Made by a program: the position numbers and the translations under genes. Shown in pieces: positions 45,180 to 54,802 of a stretch of DNA of 64,000 bases (within the stretch, counting starts at the first letter, position 1; every line of letters begins with the position of its first letter). The notes beneath the pieces were generated by a model. That model made no database searches, was not told where the DNA came from, and was given only the letters and a program-made list of their open reading frames with translations. The DNA lies in assembly GCA_001661515.1 (NCBI GenBank), contig LUVW01000039.1:210478-274477 (forward strand), in the 5' to 3' direction. Source of the DNA: Capniomyces stellatus. Lineage: Eukaryota; Kickxellomycota; Harpellomycetes; Harpellales; Legeriomycetaceae.

Positions 45180-46163
45180 GATTGATAATACTGGTTTGCT
45201 GTTTGCTGTTTTCTGTTTGCTGTTTGCTGTTTGATTTTAGTTGTTTGCTGACATCACTACTTGAAGACGACTTGCTGATGAGAAAATAAAAATAGTGCTT
45301 TTCACTCGGTATTTATTCAAATAGACCACGGACCAAAATTACAAGAATTAGACCCAAATCAGCTCTCATTTTCATTTTCATTTCATTTTGGGTTTAGCCT
45401 TTTTACTATTGTAAACTTGGTTCTCAATCTTAACTATAAACACACTCTACTCTTGTTTTTGTGTTCTCCTTTTAATACAAACACACATTTTAGTAAATTC
45501 ACTCTTATCTTCACTTTTAAATATCATGTTATAATTTGCAATCATGTATAGGCAGTTTAACGAAACCATACAGGTTGTTGTGGGGATGTTGGTTGGAGAG
45601 AAATCACATCATAGGATGTGGTATATACCTGATTTAGTTGCTCCTATAACACAACTTGATTCTTATTGCCAAACTTGGAAATGTACCATATTTGTTTAGT
45701 TTTTGAATTGGTTTCTATAATCTAGAATGCATTGATCTTCAAGCTTTGGAAATAGCATATCTGGCAATAAGAAAAACGCACTTGCTATTCCATGCTTCTA
45801 TCGGGGGTTCAGATTATTCTTGGCGATGAAACAAGCACCAAATACCATAAACCGACTTGATAGCTTGCCATCCAATGTTTTGTTGAAAAGTAGCTTCGGT
45901 GTGTGTAGATTCATTTTTTTGTAATAGAAATTAAGTGTATATAGATTTTAGTTTATTTTATCGAAATTAAGGCGTGTAGGTTTTGTATTTTTAGAACCGA
46001 TTAACTCCGACTTTTTGAAACTGCCAAACCAAGGTTCTATTCAGAATATCAATACCTTATCTTTAAACTCGTGACTAAAAGTGTAGAAACTGCATTTATT
46101 TGACTCATTAACAACCATAGAAACAATAATACAGTTATTTATAAAGTAAAAAAACAAGAGTAC

Positions 46164-46344
46164 TTATTGGATCGGGCTTGCCAATTCCTTGGCATACTGG
46201 TTTCTGAGTTTGGTCTCAAGAGTCTTGAGCGTCTCGTTTATAAGATCAATAAACCGGATTTCAATTTTCTGGAATTAGGCATGGAATTCTGTGCCATTTT
46301 TTGCTAAATCAATCTTGAAGGTATCTAACAGAGCTTTTCTTATT
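46164..46344 (-). pseudogene. Relic of a protease C-terminal tail, copy 2
   Basis: Identical to 42250-42430, including the internal stop; part of duplicated unit 2. Confidence 0.65.
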
Positions 46345-46506
46345 TACTTTGATTTTTTCGCTTAATTGGCGTATTGTATTCTCCTGATTCTCTCCAACGA
46401 CCTTTTTTCACCACTTTATACCTACCTTCTCTCTCACCGCTGCCCTTTTTTTCATCATTTTTGTTTTTTTTTATTGAGATTCATCATTTTTGTTTTATAT
46501 TTTAAA

Positions 46507-46750
46507 ATGGGTTCAATAATACAATACTCAAAAATATTAAAGCTAGTGGAACACTATTTAAAAAAAGTGACTAATTCAAATACTACTACTACTCCATGTC
46601 GTCCCTCTAGAGACTCCGTACCTTGGCAGCGTTGGTTCAGTAGGGCTGGTGATGCACTAACCTCATTGGGTCTTAGTAATCGGGTTGCGCGGATTAAAGT
46701 CAAGAATAAGGCTGCTGCAAGCTTCATCGAGCCTAAGCGGTCAGGTTATT
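46507..46750 (-). mobile_element. Diverged LINE 3' fragment (third partial copy)
   Basis: Matches the first 240 bp of the LINE fragments at 38.7 and 42.6 kb, with scattered substitutions (for example TACTACTACTAC in place of TACTATCCTAC). It then diverges after about 46745. It is the right-hand partner of the duplication. Confidence 0.7.
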
Positions 46751-46903
46751 TTATTTTTCTTGATTTATTTAATTACAACTATTAATAATAAAATAAAACT
46801 GTAAAATCACTACATCAAGGCGCTAAACCCCTCACCTCGGCACACACCAACTCCAAGTTTGTGAAATGTACTGTAAAACTAAATAATAAAAATAAGACAT
46901 CTA

Positions 46904-48595
46904 CTACCCAGACTTTTTTGCCTTTTCGAAGTAATATTTCCTAACTTCATCATCAAAGTCTTTAAACACACTTTCCGAAAACACAAGTTTACGTGAGGCA
47001 AGTTGCTTCAAATTTATTTCATTGAAAGCAACTTCTGTCTCTTTTGATATTTGAATACACTGTTGTTTAAATACATGTTTAATCTTCTTTGAAATTACAG
47101 AACCAGGCAGTTCAATCATAGTTTCCTGCAAAAAGTCAATATAGTCTGACTCAACAACATTCATGTCCTTCACCAGCTTCTTTACTTTGACCTTTAATTT
47201 CTTGTATACAGCAGCATATCTTTTACTGAACTCATCTTTTATGGACTTTTCGATCACGTTAGCCAAATTTATCTCTGCGCATATTTTGCATTTGTAGACT
47301 GGTGAATTTTTATCATATAAACTAGCATACATATTTTCTAGCACATCATTCAAAATCACTTCAACGCCCTCTCTTTTGTCTTCATCCTTCTTTAAATCAC
47401 CACCGATCATCATCATCGTCTTAAACCCAATTATATCAATCTCTTTAATTAAATTGCTTTCATAATAATTTAAATCTGCGCTTAACATTTTGTCAACAGT
47501 TTTCTTTATATATACTTTTGAGGCTTCCAAGAACTCTGCTGCTGCCTGCTCAGCAAGACCCTCGGCAAACGCTTCTGCTGCCACATCATGGTAAATCTTC
47601 GTATACTCCTCATTTATTCTTAAGCTTTTGGAAACCTCGGCCGCCTTCCACGAGTCATACTCTTCTGGGTTTTTAAGAACGTCTTTTGGTTCAAGTTTTG
47701 CTTCTTCCAGAATCCAGTCCATATGGTCTCTCAGCTTTGTGTTCATTTTAACTTTTCGAATACTTTCTGATATATAATCCAATCCTGCGTTTTTAAACTC
47801 GTCAGTAATGTTTAAATCCAATCCAAACGAAACTAATCCAACTATTGCATTTTCGGATTCAGGCAAGTACAGCGGCCCTCCCGAATCCCCGCAAGATGAT
47901 GTTCCATCCCCCTTGTTGTAGTAAAACAACACACTGTGAGGCATGTGTCTCTCAAATGTAAAGTACTTGAAAGCATCGCTTCTACTAATAAGACTCACAT
48001 CCACTGCTTTCAATAGACCTCCCGCAACAGTTATTTTATCCTTAGAGGTCTTACCCCAACCAGCAACTTTGAATTTGTATGAGGAATCAACTTCATGATT
48101 GTAGATCTTGCCAAACTTTATTCCAAGATTATGGAAATCCACGTCATCGACTCGTATCAGCGCAATATCATATCCATAAAACGCACCACGGTACTTGGGA
48201 TGCGCTACTACTTTACTCGCTTTAAACTTTTTTGCTCCTCTCGCAAAACTGAACTTCGAATTGGCCGATATCTCAATTTCTAAATTATCCATATCTTTCA
48301 GATAATCTTCAACACAATGCGCAGCCGTAAGAATATAATTCTTTGAAATTATTGATCCACCACATTGGTTTATAGCAGGTTCTTCACTGCCTTTTATTGC
48401 GTCGTGCAGAGAAACAATGTACGGCACCTCTTCTAACTCGATATCATCACCTCCTATAATCCTCTTGCTTAAGCTTTGTCTTTCTCCAGAGCTACTTCCT
48501 TGGATCACCGTATCCGACCCCAGATTCGAAATCCAGGATCCTGAAACTGATGCCAATGAGTAACTGACTAGAATACCAACCGTGCTGACCTTCAT
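46904..48595 (-). CDS. Secreted serine protease (S1A) with intact triad and helical C-terminal domain
   Basis: A product of 563 residues from the ATG at 48595. A longer frame exists to 48703, but the shorter start gives a signal peptide (MKVSTVGILVSYSLASVSGS) aligning with the paralogues. The activation site is KR followed by IIGG (I46). The triad is complete: H93 in TAAHC, D143 in YDIALIRV and S238 in GDSGGP. The loop before the serine (TSSCGDS) is one residue shorter than the usual Cys-x-Gly-Asp-Ser. The specificity-pocket residue is therefore probably Ser rather than Asp. A helical extension of about 250 residues (about 315-563) follows, with two close cysteines (CKIC). It is the probable functional relative of the duplicated pseudoproteases next door. 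Confidence 0.88.
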   Translation of the reverse strand: MKVSTVGILVSYSLASVSGSWISNLGSDTVIQGSSSGERQSLSKRIIGGDDIELEEVPYIVSLHDAIKGSEEPAINQCGGSIISKNYILTAAHCVEDYLKDMDNLEIEISANSKFSFARGAKKFKASKVVAHPKYRGAFYGYDIALIRVDDVDFHNLGIKFGKIYNHEVDSSYKFKVAGWGKTSKDKITVAGGLLKAVDVSLISRSDAFKYFTFERHMPHSVLFYYNKGDGTSSCGDSGGPLYLPESENAIVGLVSFGLDLNITDEFKNAGLDYISESIRKVKMNTKLRDHMDWILEEAKLEPKDVLKNPEEYDSWKAAEVSKSLRINEEYTKIYHDVAAEAFAEGLAEQAAAEFLEASKVYIKKTVDKMLSADLNYYESNLIKEIDIIGFKTMMMIGGDLKKDEDKREGVEVILNDVLENMYASLYDKNSPVYKCKICAEINLANVIEKSIKDEFSKRYAAVYKKLKVKVKKLVKDMNVVESDYIDFLQETMIELPGSVISKKIKHVFKQQCIQISKETEVAFNEINLKQLASRKLVFSESVFKDFDDEVRKYYFEKAKKSG

Positions 48596-48683
48596 GGCAG
48601 ATAATATTGGTTTGCTGTTTGCTGATATCACTACTTGAAATTGGTTTAGAATTGAGAAAATAAAAACAATGGTTTCCACTCGG

Positions 48684-48691
48684 TATTTATA
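48684..48691 (-). promoter_or_regulatory. Candidate TATA box of the intact protease
   Basis: TATAAATA on the minus strand, 89-96 bp upstream of the chosen ATG at 48595. Its position supports the shorter start, since the longer frame would begin only about 12 bp upstream of this box. Confidence 0.45.
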
Positions 48692-48703
48692 CAAATAAAC
48701 CAC

Positions 48704-49435
48704 AAGCCAAGGCTAAAAGATTCAGACCCAACTTGAGTCTCATTTTTAGCTCTACAAAACATACTCTACACTTTTGTTTTTGTCTTTTCTAAAATGTAAA
48801 CACACTTTTTGACTAATATTCTCTTGTTTCTGTTTGTAAACTTTATTTCTTTCTAGTAATACTTGGCCAGCTCAATTTTAATGCTACATGCTGCTGTAGG
48901 GTTGCTGGTTGGAGAGAAATAGCATCATCAGTTGTGATATATACTTGAGCTCCTTACTTCCAGAACTCTTTACTATTTTCATAGTACTTAATTTAAAGTT
49001 TAGCCGTTCAACTCGCCAATAGTTGGTGGTTTGAACATTGTTATACTCTTTTGTGTTTAGCCGTGATTTTCTGTTTTTCTGTCTGTTTTATGTTGGGTTT
49101 AACTATTCTAAGTCGAATCAGCCTGATTTCCACAATATCCCTATATTTCTAACAGCACTTTAAAATTATCAAATCGGCTTGATTGTAAATGGTACAGTTT
49201 ATCATTATTTACTTTCAGCACTATACTATACACTTTTTTTATTGACAGAATTGACAAAATCTTTTTAAAGGTGTTGATAACAGCTGCAGGCTGGCACAGG
49301 TACATGCTCTCATACCCAACATTTTGCCCCATAATACCTGTAATGTTAATAGGCTCAAAAATATTATTAATTATTATCCTATTATATTTCGTCCCACTAC
49401 AGATAAACTTGTCTTGATGATTTTGGGTCATAGGT
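48704..49435. other. Intergenic region upstream of the intact protease
   Basis: AT-rich sequence. A 96-codon minus-strand frame (49141-49431) has no recognisable feature. Nothing else seen. Confidence 0.4.
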
Positions 49436-49594
49436 ACAGGCTATTTACCAACATCTTCCAGTTTTAGTAATCAGGTTGTACATGTTAAAGTCAGGGATGA
49501 GGCTGCTGAAAGCGTTATTGAGACCGAACAATCGGGCTCTTTTTTTGGATAACAGAGACTTTCATCTTTAGCCCCCCCCCCCCCCCCCCCCCCC

Positions 49595-49628
<34 letters not shown>

Positions 49629-49885
49629 NGCCCCCCCCCCCCCCTCCCCAAGTAACTCTTCCACCAGTTTTTTTTCGAGTTAAATGTGAACAAGATCAGA
49701 ATTTGATGAGCTCTGGTAAAAGTTGACAGAAATAGATTCCTTGAGGATAATTTCTCTAGCACCTTCCCATTTGTTACAATCAATTAGGATGTGTTCTATT
49801 GTTTCTGGGTGTCTTCTGTGACACATTGGGTAGTATTCTTTGTACTTGGTGTTTATGAACTTGCTGTCTCTGCTGTTTACTGACG
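49436..49885 (-). mobile_element. Fourth, strongly diverged LINE 3' fragment interrupted by poly-C
   Basis: Minus-strand zinc-finger region (CHRRHPETIEHILIDCN) is still readable at about 49762-49830, with one zinc-binding Cys codon altered (ccc-aat replaced by acc-caa context). The fragment is interrupted by an unreliable poly-C tract with an N at 49571-49654. Confidence 0.65.
49571..49654. other. Poly-C tract with embedded N, probable assembly join
   Basis: About 80 bases of almost pure C containing AA, T, G and one N interrupt an otherwise recognisable LINE fragment. It looks like a join of low-quality homopolymer reads. Confidence 0.6.
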
Positions 49886-50913
49886 GGGTTTTTAGTTACT
49901 GTCTCAGTCTGGCCATAAAACAGATGTGATAGATAGGTTTTTATACAAGCGTCATCAAGGCTCGTCTAATCATCTCTTTTTAATTGGACAGTAGCAGACA
50001 TTCGCCTTTGACCTCTAAAGCAAAAAAAGTGTAGCAAACCCCCCTAATCCTAGCAAAGTCGGATTTGGTTTACTCTAAGCTTCATCTCCTTTTAAGCACT
50101 TGAATTTGTTTTTTTATTTAATTAATAGCAAGACTGTCAGAATCTGCATCCGTCCTCGCTCAGCCGTTGGAATATCAGCAAGCAAGATCATCAACGAACA
50201 CTACAATACATAAACTTCAGACACGTGTGCCCAAAGTAATATTGTAGTGCTCACACTTCCCTTTACAGACAGTGCAGTTCTAATCATCGTCCAGTCTTGT
50301 TTACATGACTTTGTTCGGAAACAAAGACAAAGAAATATACTGTATACAAGATCCTTGTAAGTACAGTCGATAAATTTTCATTTAGTTTGCCAACAAAAAC
50401 ATATTTATACTATTTTGGAACCCAAATTTTTTTATAAATTAGGTTTAATCGCAGTTATGGGGGTTTTTTATTTAATAGGTTTGCAATAGCTCAAACCATT
50501 AGAAACAAACGAAATCAATTTGGGTTTGGTAATTTTGGGGTTTAAGCCAATTATTAATACATATTTTAACTAGGCGAAAGCAAAACGAGGATACTCCTAT
50601 TACAAAGACGCTTGCTGCTATTTTTTCCACTAACGAGACAAACACAGTCCATCAACACATGTAGCAAGCCTCCTACTAGCTACCCCACCAACCATTGGTC
50701 GTCGCTTAGCAAAAAAAAAAAAGCTAGATGGGCTTTATTGGCAATTATTCTTCAACTTTTAAATTAAAACTCTACAGTAGAACCACGGTTACATTTTAAT
50801 GATTTTACTGTTATATGTTATTATGTACTGTTATGTGTTACTATTATGTATTATATTTATTAAATTGAACTGGATAAACTCCAAGAAAAAGCAGCCCAAA
50901 ATTGCAAAAGTAA
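49886..50913. other. Intergenic region
   Basis: About 1 kb of AT-rich sequence downstream of TBCB. No gene seen. Confidence 0.45.
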
Positions 50914-52253
50914 TCAGTGCTCCTCTAAATCCGAGTCAGAGAAATCCATCATTTCAGGGAAATCCCCGCACTCGACAAACTCGGGCTTTACAAAGGACCC
51001 GTGATTTGACGGGCAGCTAAAGTACTGGGTCCCATTAACGCTAATCATATTTATACATATTACCGTTGTTGGATATTGCGAGTTAAAGTGTATACAATGG
51101 TGCATCAATATAACCTACTTGAATATTTATTTATATGAGTGCACGCAATGGAATTCCACAAGCATAAGCACAAGCACAAGAACAAACTTGAACTGAGGCC
51201 TACCTTCCGTCGTTCTTTCCTAGCGGCTCATCGTACTCAACTCCGATCCAGATCCCTGCTGCAAACTCGGTTGGACCTATTTATCATACCAACTCGACTT
51301 TGTGATATTCGGTTTACACGCTCACCCAACAGCAGATTCATCAAGCACAGTGCATAAACCTGTAATAATCAAACTCAATCATTCTTAGGTATTAAGCGTC
51401 TGAAAAGTAGAGCTATTGGCATATTTACCAGCGAATCGGATTGTCCCACGGCGGTTCAGATCGCTTCCAATGGTATTAACTTCACAGCGACCACCGATTT
51501 TCAAGGTCAATAGGTGCTTGTATTCTGTACTGTTTTCGTCAGAGTAAGGGTCTACTTTGTTGTCTTCAGGCTTGACGCCAAATCTGCCAAGCTGGTTACG
51601 TTTTTTAAAGGCCAGCAGTGTTTCTATTGTCAAACGATTTTAATTTAGCACAGTCAGAATTATATTTTTGCATTCAGTGACTCTATTCATGTTTGAAATT
51701 CAATAAATCAAGCAAAAACAATAAGAAGGTACTGAGCAGGTTTGGAAGCACCGTCTTTGTATAAATAACACCCTCACCTTCTCTTTTTTCATATTCTTCC
51801 TCTGGCATCTCGTATTTGGCAACTTTTGAAAGCTCATCGAAATCCACAATGACTCTACTGTTGTTGCTTTTGCTATGCACCTATTTTAATAAGCCCGATA
51901 TTTGTTTAGCACTTTGCTGAAATCATCTAATTCAGACAAAGCCCACCCTTATTGAACTTAATGGACAGCTTTCAACAAGCGAAGGTACTGGCAATATGCA
52001 TGTTTAAAGAAATAAGCGTTACCATCAAAGTATCGTAGTCCTCAATTCCATAGTAGCCTATGGCTCTCTCTTCATCGCCCTCCATTGAAGACACAACCGC
52101 GTCATTCCTGTATAAAGTGAGTGCGATATCATCGCTGTATACGCCTACGATCGCCTCAAGCCTCTGTTTTACGCTTCCAACCGTTGAATGCCTATCCATT
52201 CTTTGCTCGGAAAAGACATTTTTGAATTTGACAAAAACCTTGACAATTGACAT
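50914..52253 (-). CDS. Tubulin-folding cofactor B (CAP-Gly), five exons
   Basis: The spliced protein is 242 residues, close to human TBCB. Exons on the minus strand are 52253-52023, 51880-51778, 51623-51429, 51276-51204 and 51040-50914, all GT-AG and phase-compatible. An N-terminal ubiquitin-like domain (IVKVFVKFKNVFSEQRMDRH) is followed by the conserved ELSKVAKYEMPEEEY and KKRNQLGRFG linker. The C-terminal CAP-Gly domain has RGTIRFAGPTEFAAGIWIGV, YDEPLGKNDGSVNGTQYFSC and NHGSFVKPEFV. The end is acidic, DFSDSDLEEH, where vertebrate TBCB ends in an EEVD/DEI-like tail. TBCB (yeast Alf1) binds alpha-tubulin after chaperonin release and hands it to cofactor E. Confidence 0.92.
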
Positions 52254-52837
52254 TTTTGTTTCGCCTTGATATGTTCACTCTGCTTTCGGATCGATACTTG
52301 TGTTAATCGACGCTATTTGTAACCCAGTATTAGAAGGAGTCTTGGCCAGGTGATAGATTTCAATATACTAACCAAAGAGCGAATTCTTATCAGTTGCAAA
52401 GGCTATTTAAACTTTTTTTTGTTTGCTTTTAGCTTTACAAATCAGAAATCATTAAGCTTTTAAGGGATTCGTCAGTGCCATTTCGCTCTCACCTAACCGA
52501 TTTTTGGAAATAAATATAATCAGCCAATAAATGACGAGTATACATCGAAAATTCGTTTACATTAATTCAAGCCTAAAGCCTAAATATATTGATCAAGTTC
52601 TATTTATAAAAAAAACAGCAGTGTCACTTTATTAATAGGGGAGGGAAAAAGTAATTGAATAAAATCAGCAGTGAACGTAATCAAATAGAACAGAATAGAA
52701 TAAATGTGCGTCGATTAAACCCGGGCCAATACAAAGCAATGAATATAGGAAAACATGGTCGTAACTAAATGTATTTCCGGCACTGATTGTGGAAAATAGC
52801 ATTTTGCTAAGCCAAAAACTACAAGAAAAGAAGAGCG
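52254..52837. other. Intergenic region upstream of TBCB
   Basis: About 580 bp of AT-rich sequence between the TBCB start and the SMYD-like stop. No gene is visible. Confidence 0.5.
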
Positions 52838-54802
52838 CTACATGGAAGTTTGTTTGGGCTGCTTCACGGGTGTTGGTCTTTTTTTGCCCGCATTTTTCAG
52901 TGAATTTTTATTAATATGTTTGTTCGACTTTTGCTTAATGATGTTGATTGGGTGTGTTTGTTTTTCTTCGTTTTTGCCAAACTCTTCGTCATTTCTTGTA
53001 TTTTCTAATAAGCTCAATGGGTCAGTAGTCGCGTTTTGGATGCATGCTTTGGCATGAATAGTGCTAGAGTGTTCAGGACCATATGAGATCAAATACTCGT
53101 TGTACGCCTTTGTATAGCATTCCCTTGCTAGTCCAAAGTACTTTTTAGCAACCAGTTGAGACGCTTTTGACTCGTTGTTCATCCTAGACTTGGCACATTC
53201 GACATAAAGGTACCCTAAAAACACCCGCATTGCAGTTAGTAGAGGCCAGTTCGAAGGAACCGCACCAGATCCCTCATACCGCTCAACGCCCAGTCTGCAG
53301 AACGACAGTGCCGAAGGAAAGTCTTTTAGCCGATTGTAGCAGTTGGCCAGGTTGATATAGGAGTTAACGAGATAACAGTCGTAAATGTTGGCATTTTTAC
53401 TGGACTCAAAATCCCGAACAATCTGCTCAAACAGTTCAGACGACTTTCTGTAATTTCCCAGGTTGTATAGCTGAACAGCACTGCGTAGTCTATCTTTGGT
53501 ATACTTGATCCTGTCTATGACTTCATTCTGCGGTGTCTTTTTTCCGCAGGAAGAACATTCCGCAAATCTTTCCACCGCCACTTCGTTGTCATTGGGGGAG
53601 TTTTTCCAAGTTATGTCGTGCTCCTCCTCCACCTTAACTTCGTTGTTAATTACCAACCCTTTGTCACAGCTTTTGCACCGAATCCCCTCCATCAGTCCAT
53701 CTACCGACTTCAATATGTTGCTAGAACACCGCGCGCAGTTACACCAAAAGTGCTTTTTAAACATCAGCACCATTCGTCTCTCCTCGCGTGAACAGTATAG
53801 CTCCGACTGCGACACAGTCAAAACAGTGCCTTTTTTGATGTCGGTCAATGCCCGAACATACAGCTTTCCATCCTTACCCCCGCTGTAAACACAGTTGGGC
53901 ATACACGAGTTTTTGAAATGAATCGAGGTTATTGGAAACAAACCAACTGCCTGCCCATAACTCTCCTTTAAAAAATCCACCGATGTTGACGCAAACGTAC
54001 ATGCAAAATCTACAGCCTCGCGCATGCTGACCTTGTAGTCCTCTGGCAAGCAATCGTACAAATGCTGAAGCTCCAGCATAGTGTGCTTCATCCAGAACCT
54101 ATCAAAAGACTCTACATGCGAGCTCTCATCTTCCAAAAAGCGTATAGGTGACTCGATGTCCCCTCCCGGCACAAACTCTGTTTCCTTCTGTTTTTCTAGC
54201 CTCAGCTTTACTATTATCCTCAATATCATCCTCACCTTATCACTGTCTATTTGACATCCCTTCTCCTCTTTTAAAATACGTTTTAGTGCTTTGCACTCTT
54301 GTCCATGTAGTTCTCTGTCCAAGGCTTTGCACTTCTCGCCGCAATACACCACATATCGACAATCGCTGCATGGAAAGCCTGGAACTTTTACTGGCTGGAG
54401 TTGGCCCTCATTCGGCTCCCCTCCACTACCTGCCTCGGCCCTCTCAATCTCGCTTTCTGGTGCAGGCGATAGACATCTACTGCACACATTTAATTCTGAT
54501 CCTTTCTTGACTACCTTTGCTGCAGCCTTTTCCACAAACACTACTGCTCCCGCTTTTAAATCGTCTCTGCATACCAAATGCCGTTTCTTGGCTTTGGAAT
54601 GCTTGAACATGATAGGAAAACACTCTTCTGATCCGCTGTAATCGATTGGCTTTCTGGCCCCCTCTTCCTTGCTCTTTATCGCCTTGCTTTTTTGAATTCC
54701 ATTGTTTTCTTTGTTTTCCTCAACTGTCATTCTTATATTTCCTTTTTTTCCCCAAGGTTTGCTTATTACAAAAACAGTATTCCAATAAAAGTTACTGTTC
54801 AA
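52838..54802 (-). CDS. SMYD-like protein: MYND zinc finger, split SET domain, TPR-like C-terminus
   Basis: A protein of 654 residues; an ATG at 54730 (MTVEENKENN) is an alternative start giving 630. The SET N-part (HLVCRDDLKAGAVVFVEKA) is followed by a MYND finger (CSRC, then CSDCRYVVYCGEKCK and HGQEC). The SET core is ITSIHFKNSCMPNC and VRALTDIKKGTVLTVSQSELY, then a post-SET cysteine cluster (FWCNCARC). A second zinc-like cluster (CKSC and CSSC) and TPR-like helices (YNLGNYRKSSELFEQIV, YINLANCYNRLKDFPSAL) complete the SMYD architecture. The family methylates lysines on histones or other proteins. The canonical NHSC motif is KNSC here, and the usual S-Y of the C-terminal SET motif is S-Q, so methyltransferase activity is uncertain. 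Confidence 0.87.
   Translation of the reverse strand: MNSNFYWNTVFVISKPWGKKGNIRMTVEENKENNGIQKSKAIKSKEEGARKPIDYSGSEECFPIMFKHSKAKKRHLVCRDDLKAGAVVFVEKAAAKVVKKGSELNVCSRCLSPAPESEIERAEAGSGGEPNEGQLQPVKVPGFPCSDCRYVVYCGEKCKALDRELHGQECKALKRILKEEKGCQIDSDKVRMILRIIVKLRLEKQKETEFVPGGDIESPIRFLEDESSHVESFDRFWMKHTMLELQHLYDCLPEDYKVSMREAVDFACTFASTSVDFLKESYGQAVGLFPITSIHFKNSCMPNCVYSGGKDGKLYVRALTDIKKGTVLTVSQSELYCSREERRMVLMFKKHFWCNCARCSSNILKSVDGLMEGIRCKSCDKGLVINNEVKVEEEHDITWKNSPNDNEVAVERFAECSSCGKKTPQNEVIDRIKYTKDRLRSAVQLYNLGNYRKSSELFEQIVRDFESSKNANIYDCYLVNSYINLANCYNRLKDFPSALSFCRLGVERYEGSGAVPSNWPLLTAMRVFLGYLYVECAKSRMNNESKASQLVAKKYFGLARECYTKAYNEYLISYGPEHSSTIHAKACIQNATTDPLSLLENTRNDEEFGKNEEKQTHPINIIKQKSNKHINKNSLKNAGKKRPTPVKQPKQTSM

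Larger units (their letters stand above)
42593..46506. repeat. Tandem duplication, unit 2 (3.9 kb)
   Basis: Copy of 38677-42592 with the same internal order. Its left end is a hybrid: upstream flank and the start of the LINE fragment match the sequence at 46507 onward, while sequence after 42660 matches unit 1. Confidence 0.9.

Noticed and set aside
46366..46785. 139-codon plus-strand frame at the third LINE fragment
   Set aside because: It runs antisense through the LINE fragment and the low-complexity flank; no coding evidence.
49141..49431. 96-codon minus-strand frame upstream of the intact protease
   Set aside because: No recognisable motif, no splice or promoter context, composition like surrounding spacer.
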